Origin: Planobispora longispora
GTDB lineage: Bacteria; Actinomycetota; Actinomycetes; Streptosporangiales; Streptosporangiaceae
NCBI RefSeq assembly: GCF_016863135.1
Contig: NZ_BOOH01000060.1
Location: 1 to 64,000, forward strand
Reading direction: 5' to 3'
DNA: 64,000 nucleotides
Part shown: one piece after another, positions 56,088-64,000 of the stretch
Position numbering within the stretch: position 1 is the first letter of the stretch
Layout of the letters: the number at the start of each line of letters is the position of its first letter
Position numbers and translations under genes: made by a program
The notes under the pieces: generated by a model
What the model saw: the letters and a program-made list of their open reading frames with translations, nothing else
Databases searched by the model: none
What the model was told of the DNA's origin: nothing

Positions 56088-57036
56088 GGTCGGTCTCCGT
56101 TCGTGTGGCCACCGTGCGGTAGCGGCCGGGGCTGGTGCCGGTCCGGCGGGCGAACTCGCGCGCGAAGTGAGGGCCGTCGGCGTACCCCGCCAGGAAGCCG
56201 ATCGTGGACAGCGGAAGATCGGTGCTCGCGAGCAGCACCGCCGCCCTGGTGACGCGGGCGGTCGCAACCGCCGCGGAGAAGGAGCCGCCCTCGCCGCGCA
56301 GGCGCCGCTGCAGGGTGCGGCCGGACATGCCGGTGGCCGCCGAGAGGTCGCCGACCGTCCACCGCCTGGTCGGGTCGGTCAGCACCCGGGCGAGCACGGC
56401 CCGGGTGACGGGCCCGCGCCCGTTCCCGGCCGGTTCGGCGAGTTCCGGATCCGTGGCGGGAGGCCCGGTCCCCGGCACCCATGTCAGGTGGAACCGGTCG
56501 ACCGGGCCCGGCGGCACGCCGTCGGCCGGGCCGCCGGGACCGCCGGGACGGTCCAGGCCGAGCAGCGTGATGCCGCCGGGCAGGCTCAGCCGTACGGCGC
56601 CGCAGCCCTGGGCCAGGAGAAGCCCGGCGAGAACGCTCGCGACAAGCAGGTTCTCGTGCCGGGTGGGCCCCGGTCCCGTCCGCGCGGTGTGGTGGAGGCG
56701 GGCCTCCCGAGGCCCGGTGCCGGTGACGGCCGTCCGGTGCCGCGAGTGCACGTATCGTTCCAGCCGCCTCCACCGGGCCAGGCACTCGTGCGGGGTGGAG
56801 GCGGAGACGAGGACATGGCCGAGCGCGTCGAACGGCGACTCGGCGACGGCCCACCCCACCTGGAGCAGCTCACCCTCGCCGTAGGCGTCCACCACGGCGG
56901 CGAGCAGACGCCGCTTGGCCGCCAGCGGAACGCGCGGGCCGTCGGGGACGGTACCGGCCGGGACGGACAGTCCCCGCCGCCGCAACGACGCCGCGACCAG
57001 CGCCGACATCGCCGCCGACGAATATCCCTCGTCCAC
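56071..57036 (-). CDS. AraC-family transcriptional regulator
   Basis: A 321-residue regulator of the ArgR/OruR-like AraC group: an Arabinose_bd-type N-terminal domain of about 200 residues and a C-terminal double helix-turn-helix (WTVGDLSAATGMSGRTLQRRLRGEGGSF; LPLSTIGFLAGYADGPHFAREFARRTGTSPGRYR in segments). GTG 57036 is preceded by GGAGGTGG with 8-nt spacing; GTG or ATG further upstream at 57102 lacks a site. Co-transcribed with the SDR gene. Confidence 0.86.
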   Translation of the reverse strand: MDEGYSSAAMSALVAASLRRRGLSVPAGTVPDGPRVPLAAKRRLLAAVVDAYGEGELLQVGWAVAESPFDALGHVLVSASTPHECLARWRRLERYVHSRHRTAVTGTGPREARLHHTARTGPGPTRHENLLVASVLAGLLLAQGCGAVRLSLPGGITLLGLDRPGGPGGPADGVPPGPVDRFHLTWVPGTGPPATDPELAEPAGNGRGPVTRAVLARVLTDPTRRWTVGDLSAATGMSGRTLQRRLRGEGGSFSAAVATARVTRAAVLLASTDLPLSTIGFLAGYADGPHFAREFARRTGTSPGRYRTVATRTETDHDLPL

Positions 57037-57144
57037 CCCGACCACCTCCGGCACCGAGCCTACGGACGGCGGCCGGCGGTGTCGTGAACGATCGCGCCAC
57101 ATCCCGCCGCGGTGGGCGGCACGCCAGGGGACGGCGCGTGCGGA

Positions 57145-58776
57145 TCAGCCCAGGGCGCGCAGGAAGTCCGCCGCCACCGGGGCGGCGACCGCGCCGCCGC
57201 CCTCGCCCTCCTCGACGATCACGGCGAAGGCGAGGTCGTCCCGGTAGCCGATGAACCAGGCGTGGGTCTTCAGATCGTCCGCCGGGCCGAACTCGGCGGT
57301 GCCGGTCTTGCCGCGGGTTCCGGGCGGCAGGCCCGCGTCCTTGGCGGTGCCCCGGGTGACCACCGCGGACATCAGCCGGTGCATCGCGTCCGTGACGCCC
57401 TCGGGCAGCTCCTGCGGCTCGTTTTTCTGCTTGATGGAGGAGACCAGGGTCGGCGGGCGCCAGGTGCCGTCGGCGAACGCGGCGGCGACCGAGGCCATCA
57501 GCAGCGGGCTGGCGGTGATCCGCCCCTGGCCGAACGACTCGGCGGCCAGCTCCGCGTCGCTCTCGGCGCGGGGGAAGCTCCCCTTGGCCGCCGGGACGCC
57601 GATGTCGAGCGGCTTGTTGAAGCCGAACAGCTCCGCCGCGCGCAGCAGCTCGTCGGCGCCCAGACGCTCCTCGGCCAGCGGGGCGAAGGTGGTGTTGCAG
57701 GAGTGGGCGAAGGAGTCGGTGAAGGTGACCGAGCCGTAGGCCGCGTGGTTGGAGTTGCGGATGGGCAGGCCGCCGACGGTGACGTCCTTGGGGCAGGTGA
57801 CCCGCTCACCGGGGTCGATCCCGGCCTCCAGCAGTCCGACGGCGGTGATCGCCTTGAAGGTGGAGCCGGGCGGGTAGTTGCCGTCCAGGGCGCGGTTGAA
57901 GCCGCCCCTGTTGTTGACCACCGAGAGGATCTCACCGGTGGAGGGCTTGATCACGACCATCGAGGCGGTCTTCTTCAGGTCGCGGACGGCGCCGACCGCG
58001 GCCTGGTGGACTCGCAGGTCCAGGGTGGTCTCGAGCGGCTCGCCCTTCTCGCCCTCGATCTTGCCGACGACCTCGACGGTCTTCTTGTCGGCGCCGACGA
58101 GCTGGATCTCGGTGGTGGGCGTCCCGGCCAGCCGCTCCTGGAAGGTCTCCTGCAGGCCGCCGCGCCCGACCGCGTCGCCCGTCTTGTAGGAGGGGCCCAG
58201 CTTCTTGACGTCCTTGGCCGTGGCCTTGTCCAGGAACCCGACGAGCTGCTGGATCGAGCCGCTCACGTCGGTGCCGTCGATGCGCTCCCCGCCGGCGGCG
58301 GTGATCGCCGCCCGCTCCGGCCACTTGGCCTTCAGCGCGAAGGACGAGCCCGGGGTCAGATCGGGGTGCGCGGCCCCGGGGGACCAGCGGACCCGCCAGC
58401 GCCGGTCGACGACCGCCAGGTCGACGGTTCCGGAGTAGCTCCACTCGCCGACGTTCTTCATCGTCAGCGTGGTGGTGTAGGCGGCCTGGGCGGTGCCGTC
58501 GCCGGTCTCCCGTACGGAGTCGAGCTTCACCGCGGTCCTCTCCACGGCCCAGCCCTCGCGCATGGCCTGGTAGGTCCGGTCGAAGGCGGGGTCGGGCGCG
58601 CCCAGCTCGGCGCGCATGGCGGCCAGGTCGCCGCGCTGCCAGGCCTGGGCGAAGCGCTGCGCGGTCTCCTGCGGGGTGCCCCGGGTGTGCAGGTACCACC
58701 ACGCCCCGCCGCCCGCGGCCCCCGCCACCAGCGCGACGCTCACGGCCGTGATCGCGATCGTCCTGCCGCTCGGCAC
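57145..58776 (-). CDS. Penicillin-binding protein 2 with MecA_N-like domain
   Basis: A 543-residue class B PBP, a peptidoglycan transpeptidase. One N-terminal span (IAITAVSVALVAGAAGGGAWWYL) is followed by an NTF2-like MecA_N domain (TAQRFAQAWQRGDLAAMR...), a PBP dimer domain and the transpeptidase domain with S305-TF-K308, S359-C-N361 and K490-TG. GTG 58776 gives a normal short cytoplasmic tail; an upstream GTG/ATG at 58926 would add an unlikely Arg-rich stretch. The same architecture as PBP2a does not itself imply beta-lactam resistance. Confidence 0.92.
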   Translation of the reverse strand: MPSGRTIAITAVSVALVAGAAGGGAWWYLHTRGTPQETAQRFAQAWQRGDLAAMRAELGAPDPAFDRTYQAMREGWAVERTAVKLDSVRETGDGTAQAAYTTTLTMKNVGEWSYSGTVDLAVVDRRWRVRWSPGAAHPDLTPGSSFALKAKWPERAAITAAGGERIDGTDVSGSIQQLVGFLDKATAKDVKKLGPSYKTGDAVGRGGLQETFQERLAGTPTTEIQLVGADKKTVEVVGKIEGEKGEPLETTLDLRVHQAAVGAVRDLKKTASMVVIKPSTGEILSVVNNRGGFNRALDGNYPPGSTFKAITAVGLLEAGIDPGERVTCPKDVTVGGLPIRNSNHAAYGSVTFTDSFAHSCNTTFAPLAEERLGADELLRAAELFGFNKPLDIGVPAAKGSFPRAESDAELAAESFGQGRITASPLLMASVAAAFADGTWRPPTLVSSIKQKNEPQELPEGVTDAMHRLMSAVVTRGTAKDAGLPPGTRGKTGTAEFGPADDLKTHAWFIGYRDDLAFAVIVEEGEGGGAVAAPVAADFLRALG

Positions 58777-59105
58777 CCGTCCACCCCCCAGTCGTCCGGT
58801 CCGGCGGACACGTCGCGCGGCCCGCCGCCCGGCCGTGACCCCGGTAGCTGTCCCGGTCGCGGCCTCCCGGCGGCCCCGCGGGCGTCCGCCCGGATTCTGC
58901 AGCGTAGGCGAAGATCCACCGGACACACCAGGGCGATCCGGATGATCACGTGAGCCGGTCGTCCCGCCACGCTCCGTGACGGAGTCGTGCGCACCTTCAG
59001 TGGATCACACCGTCAGGGGCCGCGCGCCGCCGGGGCGGGGTGCCATTCGGGGACGCGCCGTCCGTAGGGCGATGCGCCGTCCGGGAGCGTGCGCCCCGTC
59101 CGGGG

Positions 59106-59756
59106 TCAGTTGCCCTGGGCGCGGCTGGGGGCGTAGCTGGGCACGTATTCCTGGCCGGAGAGCTTCTGGATCGCCGTCATGATCTCGTCGGCCACCCGGC
59201 GCCGGTCGCGGGCGCTGGTCTCCGAGCCCGTGAAGGTCATCGGCTCGCCGATCCGCACCCCGACCCGGCCCAGCTTCGGCGTCGAGGCGCCGATGGGCAG
59301 CACCTTGTCGGTGCCGGACATGGCGACCGGGATCACCGGCGCCCCGGTCGCCAGGGCCAGCCAGGCGACGCCGACCTTGCCGCGGTACAGGCGGCCGTCG
59401 GGGGAGCGGGTGCCCTCGGGGTAGATGCCGAACAGGCCGCCCTCCGCGAGCACCCGGGCGGCGGCGTCGAGCATGTCCTGCGCGGCGGTGGGACTCTGCC
59501 GGTCGATGGGGATCTGGCCGGTGGCCCGCATCCACGCCGCGGTGACGGGGTTGCCGGTGAAGTATTCCGCCTTGGCGACGAAGCGCACCTGGCGGGTGAG
59601 CACCAGCGGCAGGAAGGTCGAGTCGAGGACCGACAGGTGGTTGGAGGCGAGGATGGCCGGGCCGGAGGCGGGCACGTGCTCGGCACCGGTGACCTTCGTC
59701 GGCCACATCAGGTGCAGGAAGGGAGCGCTGACGATCTTGGTCAGGCGATAGAGCAC
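59106..59756 (-). CDS. 1-Acyl-glycerol-3-phosphate acyltransferase (PlsC family)
   Basis: A 216-residue acyltransferase of phospholipid synthesis. Block I is NHLSVLDS (H40-x4-D45), block II GQIPIDR, block III YPEGTRSPDG and block IV VIPVAMSG. One hydrophobic stretch near the N-terminus may associate with the membrane. GTG start. It stands alone between the PBP gene and the ABC exporter. Confidence 0.92.
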   Translation of the reverse strand: MLYRLTKIVSAPFLHLMWPTKVTGAEHVPASGPAILASNHLSVLDSTFLPLVLTRQVRFVAKAEYFTGNPVTAAWMRATGQIPIDRQSPTAAQDMLDAAARVLAEGGLFGIYPEGTRSPDGRLYRGKVGVAWLALATGAPVIPVAMSGTDKVLPIGASTPKLGRVGVRIGEPMTFTGSETSARDRRRVADEIMTAIQKLSGQEYVPSYAPSRAQGN

Positions 59757-59893
59757 GGGCTCTCCTCACGGGGTGGGGTCACCACATTAAGTGGTGATCA
59801 TGTAGCCCGCGGGTGTGGGGAATCGACAAGCGAGATCCGGGCGTTTGTAGGGCTCCTCCAAAACCGGGCGGTCCCGTGCTCCGCGGGGCGGGG

Positions 59894-59934
59894 CCATCCT
59901 CCGAAAAGGGCGGAGGCGGGACCATCCTCCGAAA
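59894..59934 (+). repeat. Direct repeat upstream of the third exporter operon
   Basis: CCATCCTCCGAAA occurs at 59894-59906 and 59922-59934, 28 bp apart, 64-104 bp before the ATPase start. The first copy is also part of CCTCCG-N7-CGGAGG (59898-59916). Spacing near three helical turns suggests a regulator-binding pair. Confidence 0.55.
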
Positions 59935-59997
59935 GGGGGATGCGGGCCGCCGGATCGGGCGATGCCGCGGGCCCGGCTCGGACGCGAACCTCGGAGT

Positions 59998-60711
59998 ATG
60001 ACAGCGATCGAGGTCAGGGACCTCTGCAAGCGGTACGGCGGGACGCGCGCGGTGGACGGGGTGTCGTTCACGGTGGCGGCCGGAGAGACGTTCGGGGTGA
60101 TCGGGCACAACGGCGCGGGCAAGACCACGACCGTGGAGTGCCTGGTCGGGCTGCGCAGGCCCGACTCGGGAACGGTGCGGGTGCTGGGGGAGGATCCGGC
60201 GCGCCGGCGCAGGGTCCTCGCCCAGCGGATCGGGGTGCAGCTGCAGGAGAGCGAGCTGCCGGGACGGCTGAAGGTCGCCGAGGCGCTCAAGCTGTACGCG
60301 AGTTTCTACGAGTCGCCGGACGACTGGCGCGCGGTGCTGGAACGGTGGGGACTGGCCCCGATCCGCAACAAGTCGTTCGGCGACCTGTCCGGTGGCCAGA
60401 AGCAGCGCCTCCAGCTCGCGCTCGCCCTTGTCGGCGCGCCCGAGGTGGTGGTCCTGGACGAGCTGACGACCGGGCTGGACCCGATCGCCCGCCGGGAGAC
60501 CTGGAGACTGATCGGAGACCTCAAGGCGTCGGGCACCACAGTGGTGCTGGTCAGTCACTACATGGACGAGGCGGAGGCGTTGTGCGACCGGATGGCGGTC
60601 TTCGGCGCCGGCCGGATCGCCGCCCTCGGCAGTCCGCGTGAGCTCGTCGAACGGACCGGGACCGGTTCCCTGGAGGAGGCGTACTTCGCCCTGGCGGAGG
60701 TGGCACGATGA
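59998..60711 (+). CDS. ABC transporter ATP-binding protein, DrrA-like
   Basis: A 237-residue exporter ATPase. Walker A GHNGAGKTTT, Q-loop LQESELPGRLKV, signature LSGGQKQRLQLALAL, Walker B VVLDELTTGLDP (E-L in place of E-P) and H-loop VSHYMDEAE are visible. First gene of an operon with permease, kinase and regulator, all overlapping or within 15 bp. Cargo unknown. Confidence 0.92.
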   Translation: MTAIEVRDLCKRYGGTRAVDGVSFTVAAGETFGVIGHNGAGKTTTVECLVGLRRPDSGTVRVLGEDPARRRRVLAQRIGVQLQESELPGRLKVAEALKLYASFYESPDDWRAVLERWGLAPIRNKSFGDLSGGQKQRLQLALALVGAPEVVVLDELTTGLDPIARRETWRLIGDLKASGTTVVLVSHYMDEAEALCDRMAVFGAGRIAALGSPRELVERTGTGSLEEAYFALAEVAR

Positions 60712-61406
60712 AGGCGTTGACCCAGCTGTCCATGGCCGAGATCAGGCTGCTGGCCCGTGACCCCGGAACGCTGTTCTTCATGATCGCGTTCCCGCTGATG
60801 CTGCTGATACTGCACACCGGGAGTGACGGGATCGGCAGGCTCCTGCCCGGCTACGTCGCGATGATCCTGGCCATCGGCGGGCTCTCCGCGCTGCCGGGCA
60901 TCGTGGCGACCTACCGCGAACGCAAGGTGTTGCGCCGTCTGGCGACCACGCCGGTGGCGCCCGTCACCCTGCTCGCCGCCCAGGTCGGCGCACAGATCGT
61001 GATGGGAGCGGTGGGGGCGGTCATCGTGGTCGGCGCAGGTGTCCTCGGCTACGGGGTCGAGCTTCCCGCGCAGCCGGCCGTCCTGGCGGCGGCCTTCCTG
61101 CTGTGCGCGTCGATGGTGTGCGCCCTCGGCTTCGTGATCGCGGCCCTCGCCCCGCGTGCCAGGGTCGCCGAGCTGTTCGGCCTGCTGATCATGTTTCCGA
61201 TGATCTTCCTGAGCGGCGCGGCCGTTCCCCGTGAAGGGCTGCCGGAGGGACTGCGCGCGATCGGCGGGTACCTGCCGCTGACCCAGGCGGTGACAGCGCT
61301 GGACGGCGGCTGGTCCGGCTCCCCCGCAGGGCTGCCCCTGCTGGTGATGGCGGGGATCACGGTGGCCGGAACCGCGGCCGCGGCCGTACTGTTCCGGTGG
61401 GAGTGA
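60708..61406 (+). CDS. ABC-2 type transporter permease
   Basis: A 232-residue permease with six spans. It starts LTQLSMAEIRLLARDPGTLFFMIAFPL, typical of the DrrB group, and contains YRERKVLRRLATTPVAPVTLL and the C-terminal FPMIFLSGAAVP with PLTQAV. ATGA overlap with the ATPase gene. Confidence 0.9.
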   Translation: MKALTQLSMAEIRLLARDPGTLFFMIAFPLMLLILHTGSDGIGRLLPGYVAMILAIGGLSALPGIVATYRERKVLRRLATTPVAPVTLLAAQVGAQIVMGAVGAVIVVGAGVLGYGVELPAQPAVLAAAFLLCASMVCALGFVIAALAPRARVAELFGLLIMFPMIFLSGAAVPREGLPEGLRAIGGYLPLTQAVTALDGGWSGSPAGLPLLVMAGITVAGTAAAAVLFRWE

Positions 61407-61420
61407 ACGGAGGCGGGGTC

Positions 61421-62536
61421 GTGGCGGATGTGGAGGCGCGGTGGGTCCGCGCCTTCCACCTGCTCTTCTCCGCCTGCCTCGGCGTCTCCGCCGTCGTCAT
61501 GCTGGCCGGCGGGGATGCCGGTCCGGATGAGAAGGCGGGGACGCTCGCCCTGACCGCGCTGATGGGGATCTGGTACACGTTCTTCGTCGCCCGCCGTCCC
61601 GAGCTGTTCGAACGGGTCAACCCCATGGCCGCGCACTTCCTGGTGCTCGTCGCCCTGCTGTTCGTCCTCATCCGCCGCGAGCCGTCCTACGAGATGGTGA
61701 TGTTCGGCATGTTCGCCCTGCCGTACCTGCTGCTTCCCAGAGGGTGGAACTATCTGGGCGCGGTGCTGCTCGTGGTCGTGGCCACGGCGGCCGAGGCCGC
61801 CGGAGACCTGTCCACCCGGGTCGTGCAGGACCCGGCCGCGCTGGGCCCGGTGCTCGGCGGCATCGTCCTGGTGCTGCTCATGGGACGGTTCACCGAGTTC
61901 CTGACCGAACAGAGCGAGCAGAACAAGGTGCTCGGCGTCCTGGAGGAGCGGGCCAGGCTGGCACGGGAGATCCACGACACGCTGGCCCAGGGACTCAGCG
62001 GGATCATCACCCAGCTGGAGGCCGCCGAGCAGGCCATCGACGACCCGCCGGCCGTACGCAGGCGCATCGCTCTGGCCAAGCGGCTCGCCCGCGACAATCT
62101 GACGGAGGCGCGGCGGTCGGTGGACGCGCTGCGGCCCGAGCCGCTACGGGAGACGGATCTCGGCGGCGCGCTCGCCGCGGTGGCCGGACGGTGGCAGAGC
62201 ACGACCGGGATTCCGGTGACCTTCTCGGTGGACGGCAGGCCCCGGCCGCTCGGCACCGAGGCGGAGACGGCCGTGCTCAGGGCCGCACAGGAAGGGCTGG
62301 CCAACATCGCCAGGCACGCGGGCGCCGGGCAGGCGGCGCTTACCCTGTCGTACATGGACGATCAAGTCACGCTGGACGTGCTGGACGACGGTGCGGGGTT
62401 CGACCCGTCGGCCCCCCGGGACGGGTACGGCCTGGTCGCGATGCGGGAACGCGCGTCACGGGCCGGGGGCACGGTGACGGTGGAGTCGGCGCCGGGGGAG
62501 GGGACCGCGCTGTGCCTGAGCATCCCCTGCGCCTGA
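61421..62536 (+). CDS. Sensor histidine kinase, NarL/DesK-type
   Basis: A 371-residue kinase with about five or six N-terminal spans and no large external domain. The phospho-acceptor is H185 in LAREIHDTLAQGLSGIITQL; the ATPase domain has NIARHAG, DDGAGFDPS and GYGLVAMRERA. GTG 61421 is preceded by GGAGG at 7-nt spacing, better than GTG 61397 or 61403. Being in the exporter operon, it probably senses the exported compound or membrane stress. Confidence 0.9.
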   Translation: MADVEARWVRAFHLLFSACLGVSAVVMLAGGDAGPDEKAGTLALTALMGIWYTFFVARRPELFERVNPMAAHFLVLVALLFVLIRREPSYEMVMFGMFALPYLLLPRGWNYLGAVLLVVVATAAEAAGDLSTRVVQDPAALGPVLGGIVLVLLMGRFTEFLTEQSEQNKVLGVLEERARLAREIHDTLAQGLSGIITQLEAAEQAIDDPPAVRRRIALAKRLARDNLTEARRSVDALRPEPLRETDLGGALAAVAGRWQSTTGIPVTFSVDGRPRPLGTEAETAVLRAAQEGLANIARHAGAGQAALTLSYMDDQVTLDVLDDGAGFDPSAPRDGYGLVAMRERASRAGGTVTVESAPGEGTALCLSIPCA

Positions 62537-63141
62537 TGATCGTCGATGACCATCCGGTGGTCCGTGACGGCCTGCGCGGCATGTTCGAGGGCGTGCCGGA
62601 CATCGTGGTCGTCGCCGAGGCCGCCGACGGGCACGAGGCGCTCGCCCTGACCCGTGCCGAGCGGCCGGACGTGGTGCTGATGGACCTGCGGATGCCGGGC
62701 CTGGACGGGGTCGGCGCGATCGAGCGGCTGCGGGCCGACCACCCGGCCGTCCGGGTGGTGGTGCTGACCACCTACGACACCGACGCGGACGTGTCACGCG
62801 CGCTCACCGCCGGAGCCGCGGGCTATCTCCTCAAGGACGCGCCGCGTGACGAGCTGCACCAGGCCGTCCGCACCGCTGCGGCGGGCGGCCGGGTTCTCGC
62901 CCCCTCGGTCGTGTCGCTGCTGATGGGCCGGATGACTCCCGTGCCCGCCGGGGCGCCGAGCCCGAGGGAACTGGAGGTGCTCAAGCTCATCGCCAGAGGC
63001 GCGGCCAACAGGGAGGTCGCACGGGCCCTGCTGATCAGTGAGACCACGGTGAAGACGCATCTCAAGCACGTGTTCGCCAAGCTGGGCGTGGACAACCGGG
63101 CAGCGGCCGTGGTGGCCGCGATGGAACGCGGTCTCATCTGA
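62512..63141 (+). CDS. Response regulator, NarL/FixJ family
   Basis: A 209-residue regulator: receiver with IVDDHPVVRDG, VLMDLRMPGLDG and YLLKDAP, and LuxR helix-turn-helix (SPRELEVLKLIARGAANREVARALLIS in segments, VKTHLKHVFAKLGV). The start is GTG 62512, inside the kinase gene, because GGGGAGGGG lies 8 nt upstream and the receiver then has its full first strand; ATG 62536 would cut it short. A 25-bp overlap with the kinase gene. Confidence 0.9.
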   Translation: MPEHPLRLMIVDDHPVVRDGLRGMFEGVPDIVVVAEAADGHEALALTRAERPDVVLMDLRMPGLDGVGAIERLRADHPAVRVVVLTTYDTDADVSRALTAGAAGYLLKDAPRDELHQAVRTAAAGGRVLAPSVVSLLMGRMTPVPAGAPSPRELEVLKLIARGAANREVARALLISETTVKTHLKHVFAKLGVDNRAAAVVAAMERGLI

Positions 63142-63188
63142 CGGTCCCGTGACGGCCCCGGTCCCATCTGACGGTCCCGTGACGGCCC
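63130..63188 (+). repeat. 30-bp tandem duplication spanning the regulator stop
   Basis: The 30 bp at 63130-63159 include the last codons and stop of the response regulator. They recur at 63160-63188 with one substitution and one base missing. A partial third copy follows. Confidence 0.88.
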
Positions 63189-63221
63189 GGTCTCGTGGGC
63201 CCGGGGCAGCCGCGCGGGCAA

Positions 63222-63381
63222 CGAAAAGGCCCCGCGGGCACGGGCGCACGCGGGGCCGGAAACGTTTAGTGCCGATGTGGCGGTCGCCTCCTCGGCGAGA
63301 GGCACAACACGGCTCCAGCCGAACGGTATTCCGTGAAGGCGGTAATTTGCGGCCCGGGGGACACAAACCACATCGGCACGA
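63222..63381 (-). ncRNA. Candidate structured small RNA or orphan riboswitch
   Basis: Read on the minus strand, GTGCCGATGTGG (63368-63379 complement) pairs perfectly with CCACATCGGCAC (63269-63280 complement), closing about 87 nt that can form smaller hairpins (for example ACGG-AATA-CCGT). Eleven nt later GGCCCCGCG-N12-CGCGGGGCC forms a terminator hairpin followed by TTTTCG. A plausible ECF-type promoter ends just before the closing stem. No gene follows on this strand. I know no matching RNA family. It could be a trans-acting sRNA, an antisense regulator of the response-regulator 3' end or a 6S-like RNA. Confidence 0.45.
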
Positions 63382-63388
63382 TGACTCT

Positions 63389-63414
63389 AACGGACGTTGG
63401 GGGGTGGTTATTCC
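63389..63414 (-). promoter_or_regulatory. ECF-sigma-type promoter for the candidate RNA
   Basis: On the minus strand GGAAT (63410-63414) is followed after 18 bases by GTT (63389-63391), the layout of SigR/SigE-type promoters. The expected start near 63382 coincides with the first base of the closing stem. A TAGAGT hexamer overlaps and could instead be a vegetative -10. Confidence 0.45.
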
Positions 63415-63510
63415 ACTTCCCCGTCGCCGGTGTGGCGGAGGGGATCCCGCGAGCCCCTCCCCGTACCGGCCGGGAACCTGATGTCGCAGGTCACATGTGT
63501 ACGGCCGCGG

Positions 63511-64000
63511 TCAGCGCAGCGTCGGAACCTCGCCGCCCCCCGCCCACGCGACATCGGCCCCGCGCAGGCCCGCGGCCCACGGACCGGCGACCGCGTCGAG
63601 TTCCGCCGCGTCCAGCGGCGCGCGGCCCAGTCCGATCGCGAACCGCGCCAGTCCGGACGCGGTCTCGAACGGCCGGGGCCACGCGTGCGCGTCCGTCGCA
63701 CCCGCCCGCTCCAGGACGGTGAGCAGCGCACGCACCCGGCCGCGCACGCGGCCCAGCGTCACGTCGAACTCCTCGCCCCGCACCGCCCGGACGGTGACGA
63801 CCGCCCACGCCGCGTGCCGCCGGTGCATCGGCGGCGGCGAGAGCAGCGCGGACCAGGGGTCACGGCCGCCGCCGGCCGCCGCGTCGAGGGCCTCCCAGCA
63901 GGCGTAGAGCTCCTGCGTCAGGAGATCCCGCCAGCCCGCGCCGACCTGCTCGCTGCAGAGGCGGACCGGTTCGGTCGGGGTCGGGATCCGTACGGCCGCG
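63511..64000 (-). CDS. Poly(A)-polymerase-like protein, 3' part
   Basis: The reading frame is open from the window edge to TGA at 63511, giving at least 162 C-terminal residues. The segment RIPTPTEPVRLCSEQVGAGWRDLL resembles the end of the central domain of eukaryote-type poly(A) polymerases (IITP...N...V followed by a helix), and RRHAAWAVVTVRA, VRGRVRALLTVLE and AHAWPRPFE resemble the RNA-binding domain. Such proteins are annotated in some streptomycetes. The catalytic part would lie beyond the window, so the call is tentative. Confidence 0.5.
   Translation of the reverse strand, partial: AAVRIPTPTEPVRLCSEQVGAGWRDLLTQELYACWEALDAAAGGGRDPWSALLSPPPMHRRHAAWAVVTVRAVRGEEFDVTLGRVRGRVRALLTVLERAGATDAHAWPRPFETASGLARFAIGLGRAPLDAAELDAVAGPWAAGLRGADVAWAGGGEVPTLR

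Noticed and set aside
62823..63371. Minus-strand ORF running through the candidate RNA and antisense to the response regulator
   Set aside because: It crosses a terminator-like hairpin and the stem arms and lacks a ribosome site; the RNA explanation fits better.
63265..63385. tRNA, tmRNA, c-di-AMP or cobalamin riboswitch as identity of the structured region
   Set aside because: None of the conserved core motifs of these RNAs is present on either strand.

Overview
The window is chromosomal DNA from a high-GC actinobacterium, most probably a member of the Streptosporangiales (Nonomuraea/Streptosporangium-like). This is an inference from the very high GC in third codon positions, many GTG starts with GGAGG-type ribosome sites, four-base gene overlaps (ATGA/GTGA), probable leaderless starts, the block FHA protein - FtsR - bifunctional nuclease - MerR - gcvP, a classical menaquinone pathway and actinobacterial families such as DUF3040, DUF5999, MEDS and RskA. 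I see no rRNA, tRNA, CRISPR array, insertion sequence or prophage.

Layout. 1-6.8 kb: cell-cycle and metabolic control block ending in gcvP behind a tandem glycine riboswitch. 6.9-12.7 kb: small and hypothetical proteins, including a coiled-coil membrane protein coupled to a collagen-like membrane protein. 12.8-14.9 kb: principal-type sigma factor and a small exported protein. 14.9-18.8 kb: menE divergent from menC-menD; isochorismate synthase lies apart at 42.9-44.1 kb. 18.8-29 kb: two NarL-type two-component systems, each beside an ABC exporter operon; the first exporter operon carries a duplicated lipoprotein pair. 29-31.3 kb: an Hpt protein and a response regulator with a decayed HD-GYP domain. 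31.3-37.7 kb: GntR regulator, beta-propeller phytase, FrcBCA-like sugar or polyol ABC transporter and a PIG-L deacetylase, tied together by shared palindromic operators and a possible PHO box. 37.8-47 kb: orphan anti-sigma factor, YigZ, winged-helix protein, DedA, serine hydrolase under a TetR-type operator, isochorismate synthase, GDSL hydrolase and a MEDS-domain partner-switching pair. 47-59.8 kb: esterase, WYL regulator, two bPH2-domain membrane proteins, tricorn-like protease, SDR/AraC pair, a PBP2 and PlsC. 60-63.2 kb: a third ABC exporter with its own two-component system. 63.2-64 kb: a candidate structured non-coding RNA and the 3' part of a poly(A)-polymerase-like gene.

Two signals are not explained by the gene list. 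First, short tandem duplications (9-30 bp units) sit repeatedly at gene 3' ends, spanning or immediately following the stop codon, at about nine loci. Second, the minus strand at 63222-63381 has the anatomy of a small RNA: an ECF-type promoter, a 12-bp closing stem around about 87 nt, then a GC hairpin with a T-tract. The GntR/phytase/transporter regulon is the most coherent functional prediction in the window.
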